64,000 nucleotides of DNA. Origin: Melieria omissa. Its lineage: Eukaryota; Arthropoda; Insecta; Diptera; Ulidiidae. Positions 1-45,800 of this stretch are shown piece by piece. A program made the translations under genes and the position numbers. Numbering within the stretch: the stretch's first letter is position 1; every line of letters begins with the position of its first letter. The stretch covers positions 85,412,450 to 85,476,449 of the forward strand of contig OZ020269.1 in the NCBI GenBank assembly GCA_963971225.1, written 5' to 3'. Below the pieces are notes generated by a model, which was given only the letters and a program-made list of their open reading frames with translations, was not told where the DNA came from and ran no database searches.

Positions 1-43
1 TGCTTTTATTTTTACACCACTCTGGTATTTTGGAAAAATCTAC

Positions 44-44
<1 letters not shown>

Positions 45-133
<89 letters not shown>

Positions 134-181
134 GTCTATCTATCTATCTATCTATTTATCTATATATCTATCTATCTATCC

Positions 182-220
<39 letters not shown>

Positions 221-234
221 GATCTATTTATCTA
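45..234. repeat. TATC tetranucleotide microsatellite
   Basis: About 190 bases of almost pure CTAT/TATC repeats with a handful of point interruptions (for example CTGT near 133, ATTT near 155 and CCAT near 180). The repeat reads as an open frame of LSIY units, but that frame has no coding character. Expect length polymorphism between individuals. Confidence 0.97.
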
Positions 235-279
235 GAAGATACTTTGGCGAGAACCTTAAATCAACCCAAGAATGATATT

Positions 280-3200
280 TAGTTATTTATGATATTTACT
301 TACTATCAGAATTAGGATGTTTATTATTTATTTATTATTAGTTAGTTTGTTTTCATAATATTTTTCGCTTAAATTTTTGAAACAAATTACTATACTACTA
401 CTATAAATCGACTAAAATAAGTATTAAGTATTAAAAACAAACATGCTCTTTGATGAGTTTTTAGTTTTGGTATCTAAAGTTTTTATGTCCGTAAACGGAC
501 AAGTATTTCCTCCAAGCATTTCACTCCTTTCGCTCCTTCGACTTTCTAGCCACGCCTTCAATTGTGCATTTGACCTCATAGAAAAGTGGAATTTAATTAT
601 CCTTGCCACACAAAATATGATTTTTTGTATTTCATAATTTTTGTTATTAAATGTCTTATGCCCCATTCGGCTTCCATGTTGCCTTCTTGTTTTTCTTGTC
701 GCACATAAGTTGACCAGCTGTAACGCGTTTCCTTTGCTCTGCAGTCTTTGCAGAGCCGTGCTACTAACTATTGCATTAGCTGCTGTTGTTTTTGCTTTTG
801 TTGAATGTCGTTTGTTGTTGCCTCAGTATCTACCACGCTGCGACAGGTGGTCGCAGTTGCAGCCACTTGCAGTGGCCGCTTGCGATTTTGCAATTTTCGT
901 AACAATAACCACAACCAAGCAATTCGCAATTACCGCCACAGCACCCACCATCATTTTTTTCGCCCTCTCATTCACTTGTCCACAACTTCACATATTAACC
1001 CTTAGATACCCATTATCTTTTCATTAACAAATGATTCACCGAGATATGAAAACAGTTCACATATTTCTGTGTATAAAAATAGCAGGTAATGGGTTTTTAA
1101 GTTTATATAAGATTTCTACATTTCGATTATAAGATTTCTTCTACTATTTTTAAACGGTTAGAGAAATCTTACAAGTTTAAATTTGATTGAAATAATGAAA
1201 AACAGTCACCAAAAAAAAAAAATTCTTAAAGAAATTACAATTCTGCTTTGCACCCATTAACTTTTTGCAATTTGATTTTCTTCAGTAAAATATTTAATAG
1301 TTTACTAGATATATAGTTCATTTATTATAATATAATTTGTTGCATAATTTTTTGAAAATATAAAATATCCTTAACAGTGGTGCACGCAAGAGGATGTGGA
1401 TGGTGAAACAAGTGCTTCGAACTTTTCGGACTTTGGACTCTGAGTTCGAGGTCCAGACTGACCGGTCCGTCCAGATTCAGAGTACTACATTCAGTGAAAG
1501 TCGTATGGCACAAGTGCCTTGTCGAATGGAATACGTAGATTAGCCAATTTCTATTCCATTTCTATTTAAACAATTTTTGCACTACGTGGCAAAATGTTGA
1601 GAAAAAAGGGAAAAATTAGCGATTTTTTATGGGAAAGTCAGATGTCCAAACGGTCTTCAAGCATTGGCTTAGAGAGTTTTTATCCGATCAAAACAAGAGT
1701 TGGTGGGTGTGTAACCAATCAACGAGCAGTCAAAACGAGTTGCCAACGGTTGCAATCGGCAAAACCGCTTTGGCGCTATGTGGCAGTGTTGAGAAAAAGG
1801 ATGTAAAAACCGAATGTGCAATGCACTGCAAAAAGTTCGTATGAACTAAGAAAATGCACTTTGCACATACAAAAAATGTGTAATTTTCATGAAGTCAACT
1901 GTTTGCAAATCCGGACAGTTCGAACGGTGTGGACCGTCCGGCCTTTTTTGAGGCTCTAATTGAAACCCCCCAAATGTATCCGTTTGTTACCAGAAGTTGG
2001 GTGGCACATCTGGTTCAAATAGAATTGGGATCAAGACTCGTATATGGAATCTTAAATCATGTGTGAGTCACTTATCCTGTATGAGTGACTAAAGGATTTG
2101 GCTAAAGTTAGAGCACGTCTCGGCACTTGACCTTGCCGCAAGACACACTTAGGCCATGTTGGCCTAATGTGACCATTCGTCACTTTTGCGACAATATCAC
2201 CATTCAAGGGTTAATTTTGTCTTATTTTTCGTCTTTATTGTTGTTTGTGCTTTTAACTAAACGTGCAGTCGGACAAAGACCTGACCCCGGCCACACCAAC
2301 GCTGCTGCTCGATTCCCATCATTGCTGGTATTTAGTTGTTGTTGTTGTTTTGTTGTCTTCGCCACGCTCGCTTACCCTTGCGAACGTGCGAACTGTCCGT
2401 TCCTTCTTCGGCTTCTTTGCTTACATTCTTGGCGCTTTGTAGGGATGCAAGCGGCGTAAGTTTGTCTCTTGCCGTCTGGCGATTTTATTGGGCTTTTGTT
2501 TTGGTCGGTTTTTTGTGCTATTTGTTGTGTGTTAACGTGAAAGAAATGTTGCTTTGCGATTGGCATGTGCTTACTTTCGGGCTATGAGTCAGAGCAGCCA
2601 CGGCCGATCAAGCCAGGCCAAGTCGTCGCGTCATCGTGTTTCGCGGAAAGATGCGCTTATAAAATTTTGTTGTTTTTATATGTTATTATTTATACTTTTT
2701 GTTTGCTTTTATTGCTGGCCATTGTTTAATTTGTTGTTGTTCTGGTATTTGTCTTTATTGTTGCGGCTTTGTTTTTGATCGCTGTTGTAATTGCAGGTGT
2801 TTGGCAAAATTTTTTAAAAGTTTACCTTGTATTTGTATGTTTTTATTTTGAGCAGTTTAACTCAATTGGCCAGATGTTTATTATTATTATTATTATTTAT
2901 TTTATTTCTGTTGAACTTAATGTTAAACCGAGTAAGAGAGAGAATATAGACAAATATTTATAATAAGTTGTAACACGTCATAAATGTGGGATTTTACAGC
3001 CCATTGTTTGAAGTTGTATTAGTCGTGGCTCAGTGGTTGGACCACAAGTCAGATAGTTGAATACGGACAGACAAAGACTTCTTGAAACATTTCTTATATA
3101 GCAGTCAATGGCAAATTACTGAAAGCTGAAAAATTGCTTATGAAAAAGATTCAAATTTGCTGTTCAGAATCGGCATAAAGTTGTAGCTGTGTTATGTGGA

Positions 3201-5977
3201 ATGGACGGTAAACATTTAAGTAAAACAAAGTAACTAAATCAAACACTTATGAAACACCCAGAATTCTGTGCATCAATGCTGAACTGTAGCAAAGCAAAAT
3301 CCATCGCTAGTCGTTGAATTTTGTCTTTTTTGTGATTCAGTCACAGTCAGCAAAAACAAATGTGTTTGGTGTGCGTTCTACATCTTCAGATTTTAAAAGA
3401 ACGCTGTGTTTGTTGAAAGCCACGGTGATGTTTTTGTTAGACCCAGCAATGCTGAGTATTCAGTCTTTGTTGTTGCATCTATGTTTGGAGTTGTGCAGAA
3501 GATTGCAGATTGGCTTTAAATTTTCATATTGAATATTTGGAACCCGAAAATTTCTATGCATGCCGCTCCCCGAGTTACTTATTCCTTATTTCTCTGAGTT
3601 GCCCGAAAACAAACCAACTGCTGAATTCGATACTTTAACCCAATTGTTCGCTGTCTATAAATTTAAATTTTCGTTAATTATAAAAAGTCAACTCCTTAGT
3701 GTTAAATTTTCACAGACTTTGCCATTTTCCCGTAATTTCCCCAGTCGTTCGTCTACTTTATGTATCCATTTATTCATGTCAGCACTTGTTGCTTTCGTTC
3801 TACATCGTCACACATGCCGCTCGCTAGTTGCGGTTATTCTTGTTGTTGTTCTTTTTGTTATTGTTATTATAATAACTGCAGTTGCAGTGACTTGTTGTTG
3901 TATCATTGCACTGCTGGGTGCATCAATAAAGTTAACCGTTTACTTCGGTAAGCGCCGCGAGAAAAAATCTCTCTTTGGCATTTGTAACAATTTTTTTCGC
4001 ATACACCAGCACAACAACAAAGTAAAGTCGTTAATACGTACTGCAAGTGTAACTACGAAGCCAAGTGCGAGTGAAGCATTGCAAGTTGCAAAGTTGTTCG
4101 GCGTGGCGATGAAAGTGTAAAATGCGGGTGCACGACGCGAGGAGTAGCAACACCATCAACATCAACAACAACAACAACAAATTCATAGCTGTTGGTGCGC
4201 AGCCACTTAATGCTGCTGTCAATGCCATGTGTTGTTGTTTTTGTTGTTGTAGTTGCTGTTGAGTGCGGTCAACATATGGGCGTTTACTAGCCGTTGCTGC
4301 CAGTGTTATCGGCGGCAACCAACCCACCGGCCCGCACCGCAGTTCAACTGTCTGTCAGCGTTGCGGTCGGGCCGTCATTCGTCAAGAGTCACTCACTGCT
4401 GCAACAGGGCACTTTTTCTTTGGGCCAACATTTTTCACAAACATTTTCCTTTTTATTTACATGCCATATTTGTTATATGGTTTGTTGTTGTGGTTTTTTA
4501 GTTTTCTGCCTTTTTATTGCGATTTCCATTTTCAACTGACTCTTTCTTACGGCTTACTTGGTGTTTTCTGTTTTACTTTCATTGCAAAAATTTGAACAAT
4601 TTCAGCATTGGCATTGTTTTCACACATTTAATACGTCACTCGGCGTTTTATGTGGTTGCCTGACTGACAAGTGCTGCTGATTTATTTGCGCCATTTTAAA
4701 ATAAGCCAAATGGTCTTTGGCCGCTTAAGCTGCATTTGGCACCACTCGTTTCGCTTCAAGCTCTGATGTACTGTTTTCACTATGATTTGTATTAATTGCC
4801 ACTTTGCTTCGTTGTTGTTTTGGTGGCTGTTACTTGAGCTGCATTTTCCCATCGCTTCAAAAGATGTGCTTTCAAATCCTCTGCTGTTTTTTTTGCGTTT
4901 CCACAATTTCTCTTTGGCATTTTTACAAAACGAAAAAAGGAATGGGTTTTGTTTTTTTAGGTTTTGTTGTTTGCAGCGAAGGTCAACAAATTGAAGTGTT
5001 CATGAATGCCTGGAAATTGAGTGTTAACTCGATTTCGACTAATATGAATATATATTAAAATTGTTTTTGTTAAGGAATTTCGACTTTAAAATCGATTATC
5101 ACTTCTTAGATTAATCAGAGTTTGATTTTTGGTTTAAAATCGATTTTTGATTTGGTAGAAAAGCGATAAACTATAAGTAAAAATAGAGTCTTAAGAGACA
5201 TAACTCGATGCCTTCTGACTGGCTCTTTTTTTGACTAGGACGTTCTCTCTTTGAAAGACTTTTTATTGCAAGTGTCTAAGATGCGAAAAATGAAAATTTA
5301 AAAAAATTTATCTTAAAAGTCCTTTGCTAATTCTTTAAAAAATTTGTTATTATGAAGGAGAACTAATAATTGATTAGAAACACATTAAAAAGTGAGAGTT
5401 CTTGAGAAGTGACGATATATTTGGCGATTTGGTGGCGATTTGGGACTCAAAGAATCTTTGCCAACGCTTGTAATCTGAAGTAATAAAAATAATGTATTTG
5501 TCTTGTTGTGAAGAGTCAATGCGATCTATAAGAATTTTGTACCTCTTTAAGAAAAATGAGACAGTAAAAAAGGTACTAAACTAGAAAAAGTTCATTTGAG
5601 ACAAAGTGGAATTGTTTTCCGATTGTAGTGGAAAGATTTCTGGTGGTTAAAACCCAATAAAAGCGACAGTAGAGACAAGGCATTGCATCGATAGATAATG
5701 GCTAAACCTCTAAGCATGAAAGGAAAACTGCCAACCATCAATAACCGTTCGGATTCGGCGTTAAAAAACATTGCTTCGAAGGTTGTAGTTGTGATCAGGG
5801 CCAGCATGGTTCCTCATCGCATCTATAACTAACTCTAAGTAGAAAACGTAAAACTTGTCAATATATTAAATTGCTATAGTCGATCGTGATTCCAATGAGC
5901 TGAACAAATAATTCTTAAAGTTTTCAGTAATTACGACAAGAACTCAATTAATTGTTATTTTCTTTGTTTATTTACAG
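280..5977. other. AT-rich intergenic DNA upstream of Magi, no gene recognised
   Basis: Short overlapping open frames occur on both strands, but none has a recognisable domain or consistent codon use. The sequence is rich in T-, TTG- and CAA-type runs, typical of fly intergenic or intronic DNA. A tRNA-like fragment lies at 3020-3068 (listed separately). Upstream non-coding exons of Magi could lie here, because the Magi start exon is preceded by a good splice acceptor; I cannot place them. Confidence 0.5.
3020..3068 (+). repeat. tRNA-like (possible SINE) fragment
   Basis: TGGCTCAGTGG fits the RNA polymerase III A-box consensus TRGYNNARNNG exactly, and GTTGAATAC about 30 bases later matches the B box at all but one position. 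No acceptor stem pairing is evident, so this is read as a tRNA-derived SINE relic, not a functional tRNA. Confidence 0.35.
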
Positions 5978-6682
5978 TCGCTGCCGATACGCGCAAACGA
6001 TGGATGCAGCCATTTTTATGGCTCGTCGCGAGTGTGTTGTTGTGTTGCTAATAGCAAAGTGTTGATGGACGAAGTGCTCAAAAATATTGCCAAAAAAAAT
6101 AGTTATTTATAAGAAACCATACGACAACAACGAATTCGAAAGATGCTTAGCATAAATTAATTAATAATGCAAACAGCACAACACTAACAACAACACAGTT
6201 TTTTAACCAAAAAAATGAAGAAATTGTAAAAAGTGTGAAATTAGAGAAAAACGTGCTTATTCCGGAAATGCAAATTAACTGCCAATAAATCGCAAAGATA
6301 ACCAAATGATTGAGCGCATAAATAAAGCAACAAAAGCTACAGTTATAATAAAAGCAACAATAATGATCACAGAGCTGCATTAAAATTATTAAATAAACAC
6401 GTAAAGTAAAAAAGAAGAGAAAGAATTAAAACGCGAAGAAGCAACAGCAACAGATAATTACAGAAGATAATCAAATCAATAATAAAGCGTGCGAGGGAGA
6501 CAAGGCAACAGAACCGGTTCTAGTTGTATCATGCGGAAGTTTCTTCGAAATTAATTAAATAAAATTATCTAAAACAACAACAATATGTGAACAAACATAC
6601 ACAACAAGCAAATAGTCCCGTAGATAAGCAACAACAACAACAATAACAGTTACTAGGCAATAAGAACGCTGAAATCACTGAG
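5978..6682 (+). other. Probable Magi 5' untranslated exon sequence
   Basis: A pyrimidine tract ending TTTATTTACAG at 5977 looks like a 3' splice site. The following 700 bases are A- and CAA-rich and hold only short upstream ATGs with early stops before the long frame opens at 6683. This suggests that the first coding exon is preceded by at least one upstream non-coding exon. The boundary is inference; transcript data would settle it. Confidence 0.4.
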
Positions 6683-38651
<31,969 letters not shown>

Positions 38652-39610
38652 CTTTGAGATTTGCGAATCAGACTCTACAAGAGTTTCCTTTAACGTCCAC
38701 CGCTCCAAACTGTTCGGCGACACTGTACATAAACGACACTTAATTTTACGTTATACAAATTTGTATTATTGCTTAACCTTCTATATGTTAGTTTCAATTG
38801 AGTTATGCGAATTCTTTTAAACTAAAAAAGTACGGCTTCTCCCCCATATTGAACCCCAAAGACTGAGCTAAGACGTAGGACACGGCGGCACTTTGCACTA
38901 CAAACTGCAAATTTAAAATTTTGCAATCATAACTGAACTCACACACATATATATTTTTGTTTTAGGTATACAAAATTAATGATTATAGCTCGAAATAATA
39001 ATCGATATGTTATAGCTTAACGCCAATTGTCTCGTTTTTCGGAATCTCAAATTTCAATAATTTACATCTTCGTATTGCCACTTTTTAGATTTATTTCGGA
39101 CGATCTTCGGCCAAGCTAATATTAGGCAAAAAAATTATACAAGATTAGGTTAACTGCTCTAAACTGAATAAATGCGAAAGTGCAGCAATCCATATACATC
39201 CACTGCTTTGGCCATCCCAGTTTTATGATGAATATTACATTTGTACAAAGCTGCATAATAGTTATTTCTGTAAGCAGTTCTTAATTTAGTCTAAGCGGAA
39301 TTTTTCGTAAATAGAATATGATAATTTTTTTTAGAATTGTTACATTTAAACCATTTATTATGCATAGTGACAAGCGCAAGCATGGCAAGGCGTGTGTTTT
39401 TTTTTTTGCTGGCTTAGTGAAGGAGTTCACATATCTACTTTTAAGATACATACGTCTACATTTTTATAAAATTATATACAGGCGATTATTAAATTTACGA
39501 AACTTAAGCTCAATAGTGTTATACAGAATTATATACATATAAATATTTTCTAAGCAACTTTTTTTTCTAGCATTAAATTGAACTTTATGTACAATAAAGC
39601 ACGATAGTAA
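38652..39610 (+). other. Magi 3' untranslated region with two AATAAA signals
   Basis: AT-rich sequence after the TGA at 38649-38651. Canonical poly(A) signals lie at 39167-39172 and 39593-39598; the second, in TGTACAATAAAGC, is followed by T/G-rich DNA. Alternative polyadenylation is possible. Assignment is by position and motif only. Confidence 0.55.
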
Positions 39611-39699
39611 ATATATAAATCGTAGTATTTGTTTCAGTGATTTCTACTCCGAATCTTAGTAACTCCACCTTCTATACTTGTTAAGTATGTTTTTCAAGA

Positions 39700-40320
39700 T
39701 GTAGTTCAACTTCCCTGTGGTTGCTACTTTATCTTCGGCTCCGATTTTTTCCTTTTCACTGCTACCGCTTCTTTAACTGCGATTTCTCTTCTATGTATAT
39801 TTTTAATTCTCCCTCTTACACTTATTCTGCTCTTCTCACTACTTCGGCATTATTTTTCCCACTCTTTCGTACTATTTATCCAAATTCTATACGTACTACT
39901 TTGGTACTACTCTACCCACTTCCCTACATATTACTTGTGCTCCGTCTTCTTCGACTTATAATAATGCAACTTTGGCTTCTCGATCTTACAGTTTTCCTGT
40001 GACTTTTAACATCCCTATTTCACCGCCAACTTAGTCTCAACCTAATTCGAGCCGTGGTTCTCTGAATGCTGTTTGTTCTATTTTTACCTTTCAACTTTCA
40101 GTCCTACTACTATTTCCTTCACTCCTTTGCATTTTCTATATTCCCACCTCATTCTTTTTCATATGACTCCTCTAACTGCCACTACTATTCCTACTCCTTC
40201 CGGTCTTACATTTTTAGTCCCCTTTCTCATTTATAGCTATTAATTCTTCGGGCTTAATTCAAATCTCCATTCCCCGCCGTCCTTTCTGCGTTTCTTATGT
40301 TTTTTCCTCTACTTGCACCT
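39700..40320. other. Strongly pyrimidine-rich tract between Magi and mago
   Basis: For about 600 bases the plus strand is dominated by C and T (CTTC, CTAC, TCCT words) with few G. There is no simple period and no coding frame of note. It sits between two convergent genes. Confidence 0.7.
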
Positions 40321-40546
40321 TCTCATGTAAAAACAATTTCTAGATTATGCTGCCCAAGGACCTGTGTCTTCTCCCAGCATACAATTGGGAATATTAAAAA
40401 AAAACCTCCCGCTGTATGAAACAACAATTCACTCATCATTCGCTTTTGTTTATATTTAAATTTCAGTTTGTGTTTTAATACAAAAATTGGAAAAACCAAC
40501 GTGTCTATTACATAGTACAACTTGTGAAAATTAAACTCAAGTCACT

Positions 40547-41053
40547 TTATATGGGTTTAATCTTAAAGTGCAGCCCGATCAACGAGAAAACCAGACATTT
40601 CAAATCTTGCACCAGATAATAGAAACAACGCAGTCCCTCCGGATCTTTGGAGCGATTAACATCGACCAGTGAGCCCGTCTTTGATGTGGTGAATGAGATG
40701 TGCTCGTCGCCAATTACAATTTCAAGTTCCTAAAAAATAATGCGGTTTTCATTAGGTTTTTATAATTATTCGAGCCAAACATCTCAACACACCTGTCGGC
40801 CCACGCGATCCGGTGGCGGCCACGGCGAATCATCTTCAGCCATTATCTCCGAGTCGAGTATGATGCGTTTGAGTTCCTCCATCACGGATTGGTGCACAAA
40901 TGCCTCCTTGCGGATCATGGTGTCGTTTTTGTAGTTGGAATTGTTGGCGTAGCGTAGCTTGCCGTCGGGTCGGAATTCGAATTCCAGAAATTCGTGGCCA
41001 AATTTGCCCTTGTGCCCAACATAGTAGCGCAGGTAGAAATCTTCGGTGGACAT
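40547..41053 (-). CDS. mago: Mago nashi, exon junction complex core subunit
   Basis: Mago forms a tight dimer with Y14 (tsunagi) and locks eIF4A3 on spliced mRNA; in flies it is needed for oskar mRNA localisation and germ cell formation. Exon 1 is 41053-40793 ([19 protein letters not shown] to DRVGRQ, 87 codons), intron 40792-40730 (63 bp, GTGTGT...TTTTAG), exon 2 40729-40547 ([17 protein letters not shown] to LHFKIKPI, stop TAA). The product is 147 aa, the length I recall for the Drosophila protein, and is almost unchanged. The start is the first ATG and matches the family N-terminus. It faces Magi tail to tail. Confidence 0.97.
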
Positions 41054-42215
41054 TGCGACTAAAGTGAGTGTTGCACTTCTTAAATGCTGTTAAAATTTAA
41101 TGTTTATAGTCGTGTTTTCTGAATTAACCTGAATTTTCTACAAACCGCTTTTCGCTGCTTTACAAAATGTCAAAAACTTTCTACTTTTGCGGTTTCTGCT
41201 TTTGCACAAATATTCGTAGCATAGCACTGCCAGCTCCAAAAAAGATATTTGGTGCGGTTTAAAGTCCCAATGAAAAGGCTAAACTTTCGGAACCGATGAT
41301 TTCGCATAAAAGGCAAAGTTAAAACTCCGTTTACATTAATGCATTATATAAAATTCATAATTTCAAAGTGCTACATTGCCTCATTCACATTTTCCTTGCG
41401 AGCTAATATCAAAAGATCATGCCACTGCTCACAGAGAAACTTTTCTACGGCTTGTGATCAAAGAATTCATTGCTTTTTGCTGTCTCTATTGTCTCTATTT
41501 ATTGTCTAAAATATTAAATCGGGAAGTCGAGCACTCAAGGAACCCCTTGGAAGCGCTTCCCCGTGCCTTATGGGCTTCCTTGTATTTTACCATTACATGT
41601 CATTCAAGCGAAGCGCTCCCTTTGTGTTAAGTATTTTCTACAAAGTTAAATTAAACGAAAATTTCAGTTTAAAAACTGAGCTTTGATAATTTTCGTTTGT
41701 TGTGATTTTCAACTGTCAAAATTAGGCAAAACCTTTTAAAAACGCTTCAAGTTTGTGACGCGTTTGATAAAAATGGCAATGTTTTATTACGATTTTATAT
41801 CGTAGATTTAAATTTGTATGGGAAATGCGTGATTTGGCTTCGAATTTAAAGGTTTTTGCCCAAATCGCGCATTTGGGCTTAATGTTATTATATAAGTCAA
41901 AGTTATTTCATGGGTAAATGTAGAACCAAATTGCAGTAATTTATATTTTCGTTTAAAATAGTTTTTTTCCGAATAACAAAACAACCATTAAGGAGACCAA
42001 TTTGCTGAAATTACTAACACTTAAAATCCTGGGATCCCGAATCATCAACCGTGTGGTCTTGGGGCTGCTATAATACTCTGGATCCTGTGATTACGGGTTC
42101 CCAAGATTGAAAGCGTTATGCCTCTGACTCACATAGGATTTTTTAACTATGGAGGAGCAAACAATGAAAGCTCTTAGTACGATCTAGGATACTGACAGAC
42201 ATATGGTTTTTGTAA
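41054..42215. other. mago upstream region
   Basis: Contains the presumed mago promoter and 5' untranslated sequence. No gene was seen. The segment at 41300-42100 has a few short frames only. Confidence 0.4.
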
Positions 42216-42217
42216 TA

Positions 42218-42564
42218 CACTATGATCAATAAGTACCGGGACTGTGTATTTTTTTAGGTCGGTAGGACCTTAACTGACATCTGTGTCAAATTTTGAGCGG
42301 GATTGCATCATTAGTTTTTGTTTGGCAGCTGTTAGCGTCAGTCAACTTTTTGTACTTCGTCGCATTTTACAATGGCGCACTATTTTGGTTTTGGCTCGCC
42401 TTCAGCACGCCATTCGGATGATTGCTGGCTAGTTGTCACGTCGAATTCATAGACCCATGTCTCATCACCAGTAATTATACGTTTCATGAACGTTTTTTTT
42501 ACCTGCATCGGGCAACGGCGGAAAATTTAAAATACACAGTCCCGGTACTTATTGATCATAGTGT
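42218..42564 (-). mobile_element. Mariner-derived MITE with transposase fragment
   Basis: 347 bp with perfect 35-bp inverted ends (42218-42252 and 42530-42564, starting CACTATGATCAATAAGTACC) and TA outside each end (42216-42217 and 42565-42566). The minus strand keeps about 30 transposase residues including ITGDETWVYEFDV, the segment with the first mariner catalytic Asp, then SSEWRAEGEPKPK and a stop. It is therefore an internal-deletion derivative of a mariner different from the 8168 element. Perfect ends suggest recent activity. Confidence 0.95.
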
Positions 42565-42774
42565 ACGTAGCTCATTTTGTCAAATGTAAAAGCGAAATTT
42601 AAGAAATCTGTTATAGTGTTTTGGTTGTTTTTTTTGTAATTTCTGCAGTGTGATTGCCAAATTAGCAAATATCTTTAAGCTTGGAAGTATGTTTAGTTGA
42701 ATCGCTTTGTAGTAAACTGAAAAATTTCATTCATGTTCATGTTCTACTGTCTTTTTCTAATGTGATAAAAAAAT

Positions 42775-42822
42775 CCTGGATATCAGGCAAAGTCTAACCC
42801 GTTGGACTATCGAAGCCGACAG
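42775..42822 (-). repeat. tRNA-like SINE fragment
   Basis: On the minus strand CTTCGATAGTCCAACGGGTT resembles the 5' tRNA-like part of the SINE at 26085 (CTCGATAGTCCAGTGGGTA), including an A-box-like TAGTCCAACGG. No B box was found. Confidence 0.4.
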
Positions 42823-45800
42823 AACACAGAGGCTTTCTACTAAGAGAACCAAAATTGTTGTTGAAAAAAGATCGGCTTCGGCAAAAAAAATAATTTTTTT
42901 CAGAGTTTTATGCAATAAATCTCTTAATTTGTAAATGCGTTTAAATTAGTGTTTTGAATTTTGGTAATTCCTACTAGAGTGTGTTCAGTGAGAACAAATA
43001 AGGATATATTTACTAATACTGCGGAAATTTCGTGTTGGCAATGCTTTTCACAAGTCCGAATGTCGGTTAAATGTACGAAAAACGAGAATGTGCTCGACGC
43101 GCTCCTGCTGGCCAGCTGCAGCCAACAGTGGCAGCATTTGCCGCCACCAAAAGTGTAATAAATATACATTCGTTTGCTGCCAGCAACAACAAATAATAAC
43201 AACAGTGTAACGGCCAACAACACTTAACAATAACAAATAGCCGTAGCAACAACTACTGTGCAGCAACGACACGTACATGCAGCACCATGTCAATGACGAC
43301 AGCATTGCCACTGAACAACAGCAACAAAGTAGTTGAGAAGCGGAGCGGAGCAAAATGAAAGAAAGAAATGGCAAAAATACGCAAGTGAGCGGAAAGTGTC
43401 GGTGAGCATGGAATTTGCAAAATTGTGCTAATAATATTTGCGGATAAATTAAACAAATCACAATAAACGATGCGCTAATGTGTAAAGCAAGCAGGGTAAG
43501 TGAAATTTAGTAAAGCAATCCAAGAAAAACGTGAAATTGCAACAAAGTAGACAATTTTTGCAACAATGTAAAGTGCTGGTGGGTGTACATGAGTGTTTGT
43601 GGGGGGCGTGCACTGTAAAGTTGTTTTTGTAAAGCAAAAAGTACACGGGGAGTGCAAGCGATGGTGTAAAAATGTAATGGCGCCGCAGCTACCACTGCCA
43701 TCGTGAAATCAGACCATGTGACACGAAGCGTCAAAACGAGCGCAATCATATGCTTTGTTGTTGGGGAGAGTGTCGCCAAAGTGGTATGGCGTCCGGGAGG
43801 ACAAGGGATGTAGGCTGCCATTTCCAAGTCGACGGGATGTTTTGCTTCCACAACGCGTGAGCCTTTCCGAGAGAGTGCCGCCTCGAGCAAGAGCAGCGAG
43901 AGCAGTTCTTCCTCGTGCATATCTCGGTCAAAGTAATTTTACAAAACTCAATGGCGTCACGTCGTGTTGCCACACGAGCCCCGGCTGCAAACCGTTGTCT
44001 AGCTGTGGCTCCGTGGAGGGTGATGGAGATGTGAGCGCAGAGTTGCGATGCTTGTTTAGACACCAGAGAGCCTCTTGCCAGTTGCATCCCTCCGAAACAT
44101 TCCGCGTGCACCCCGCTGAAGAGTGAAAGTGCAATGGATTCTTGGTGCAGCGTGTTATTGTTGTCCGCACTGAGCATGTGCGCCAAATGCTCCAGAAATC
44201 AGCGAAAACTCGGTCGCGCAACAAAGTTGCGCTCACTGTCATCACCGAAAACAACAACTGTAACAACGTGACGCCCAAACAACATCAACAACAGCAACCG
44301 TAGCAGACAGCGGCAGCCACTGCAAGCGGAAGTGGCCAAAAGCCGTCATCAACATTGCTCAGCATCGTTGGTTGCAGTGTGCAGGGCGGCGCGCGGCGGC
44401 CAGCAATGTGCACCACTTTGCATCGAGCTGGGGGTATGGTGTGCCGGGGGTGCGGGTTGACTTTGCTTGTAAAATCGATGACATTGAGTGCAACATTGTG
44501 TTGCAGCCAGCATAGTTGCAGCAGTAACAACAACAACAACAGCAGCGCCTGTCTGTATTTCAAGTTTGCTTTGGCTGGATTTTTTGTTGGTTGCCGGTGT
44601 GCTGGTGTGCTGTGTTGTTGTCACTGTTAACGCAAGTGGCAAGGGTAATGACCAGGCCGACTGGCAGACAGCACCAAACACTGGCCGCGGCGCACCTAAA
44701 ATTTAAAGATTTTACCTTTTTCATTGCCGCTGCTGCTGCTGCCCGAGTGGGGATAGCGATCAGTGCGGCCTGGCTGGCTGTCTGCCGCTGCTATGTCGTT
44801 TTCAATGCTCCCTTGCCGGCCAGTGTTGTTGTTTTCGCTGCTGTTGTGGCCCCAGCGCCAAGTCAATGCTGCGCCCGAGCGTTGCAGCGCGACTCGAGTA
44901 TCTGGGACAGTAATTGTAAAGTTACTTTGTTGCGTGCAGCACACAAATTCGAAGTAGTGAAATTTCTTAAAAGTGTTTCAACTTTAAGAAGATTTTTTGC
45001 AACTTCTCACAGGTTGGAAAACAAAAAAAAAATTAAAATTAAAAGGACAAACGAAAAAACCTCAACAGCTGTTTTTGTGCAGTGTGTGGGTGTGGTTTAT
45101 GCCGGACGGCTTTTCTGTCCGCCTTTTGTATTGAATTTTCATTGCCAAAAGTTGGCTGAGTTTAGATTTTTGAGGCCGCTGCAATAATGCACAAAGTTCG
45201 CAGCTTGTAGGCGTTTGAAACAGCATAAACCGTCTGTAGTTGTTTCGACTCCTGGTTGCTGGTGAAGTCAAAAAGTGTTCTCAGAGTTGCAGCTGTGGAA
45301 TAGTGTGACGACTTTTAAACTTGTGGCGACGCTCTTGAAGTCAAATACGAAACGCAAGATCCATATTTCTGAATAGACACATGATGGATTATTAATAGAG
45401 CAATGTCGGTTGGTTCAGCAGTTAGTGGTATATTTTTTCCCAAATGTGGATGAATGAATATGCGTCAAATCGATGCAGCAAGAGAGAGGGAGACAAAAAC
45501 CCAAGTTAAAACACAAAAGCGTTGCGTCTTAACCCCAGAAGGGCAATCTTCATCGATTCGACGAACACATACATTTCTTCAAATTTCTTTTTATTCTACA
45601 ACCTGATTGCTTTGTCTTTTCGTGTGATCGCAGTTAGCGATGTGCTTTATTTTGCGAATTTGCAAAAAAATGTCCAAGTATTATTATGTAATGAAGTTGG
45701 AGTTTATACGATTTCTAGTTCTTTCAAAAATCGGAGTTGAATATGACTTAGTCGATTTGACGAAGTTTACCAACAACGTATGTAAAATATGATTACCCTT

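Noticed and set aside
30..275. 81-codon open frame of LSIY repeats
   Set aside because: It is a translation of the TATC microsatellite.
43507..45187. Several 100-200 codon frames upstream of the TMTC gene
   Set aside because: They overlap on opposite strands and consist of Q-, L-, V- or C-rich low-complexity residues.
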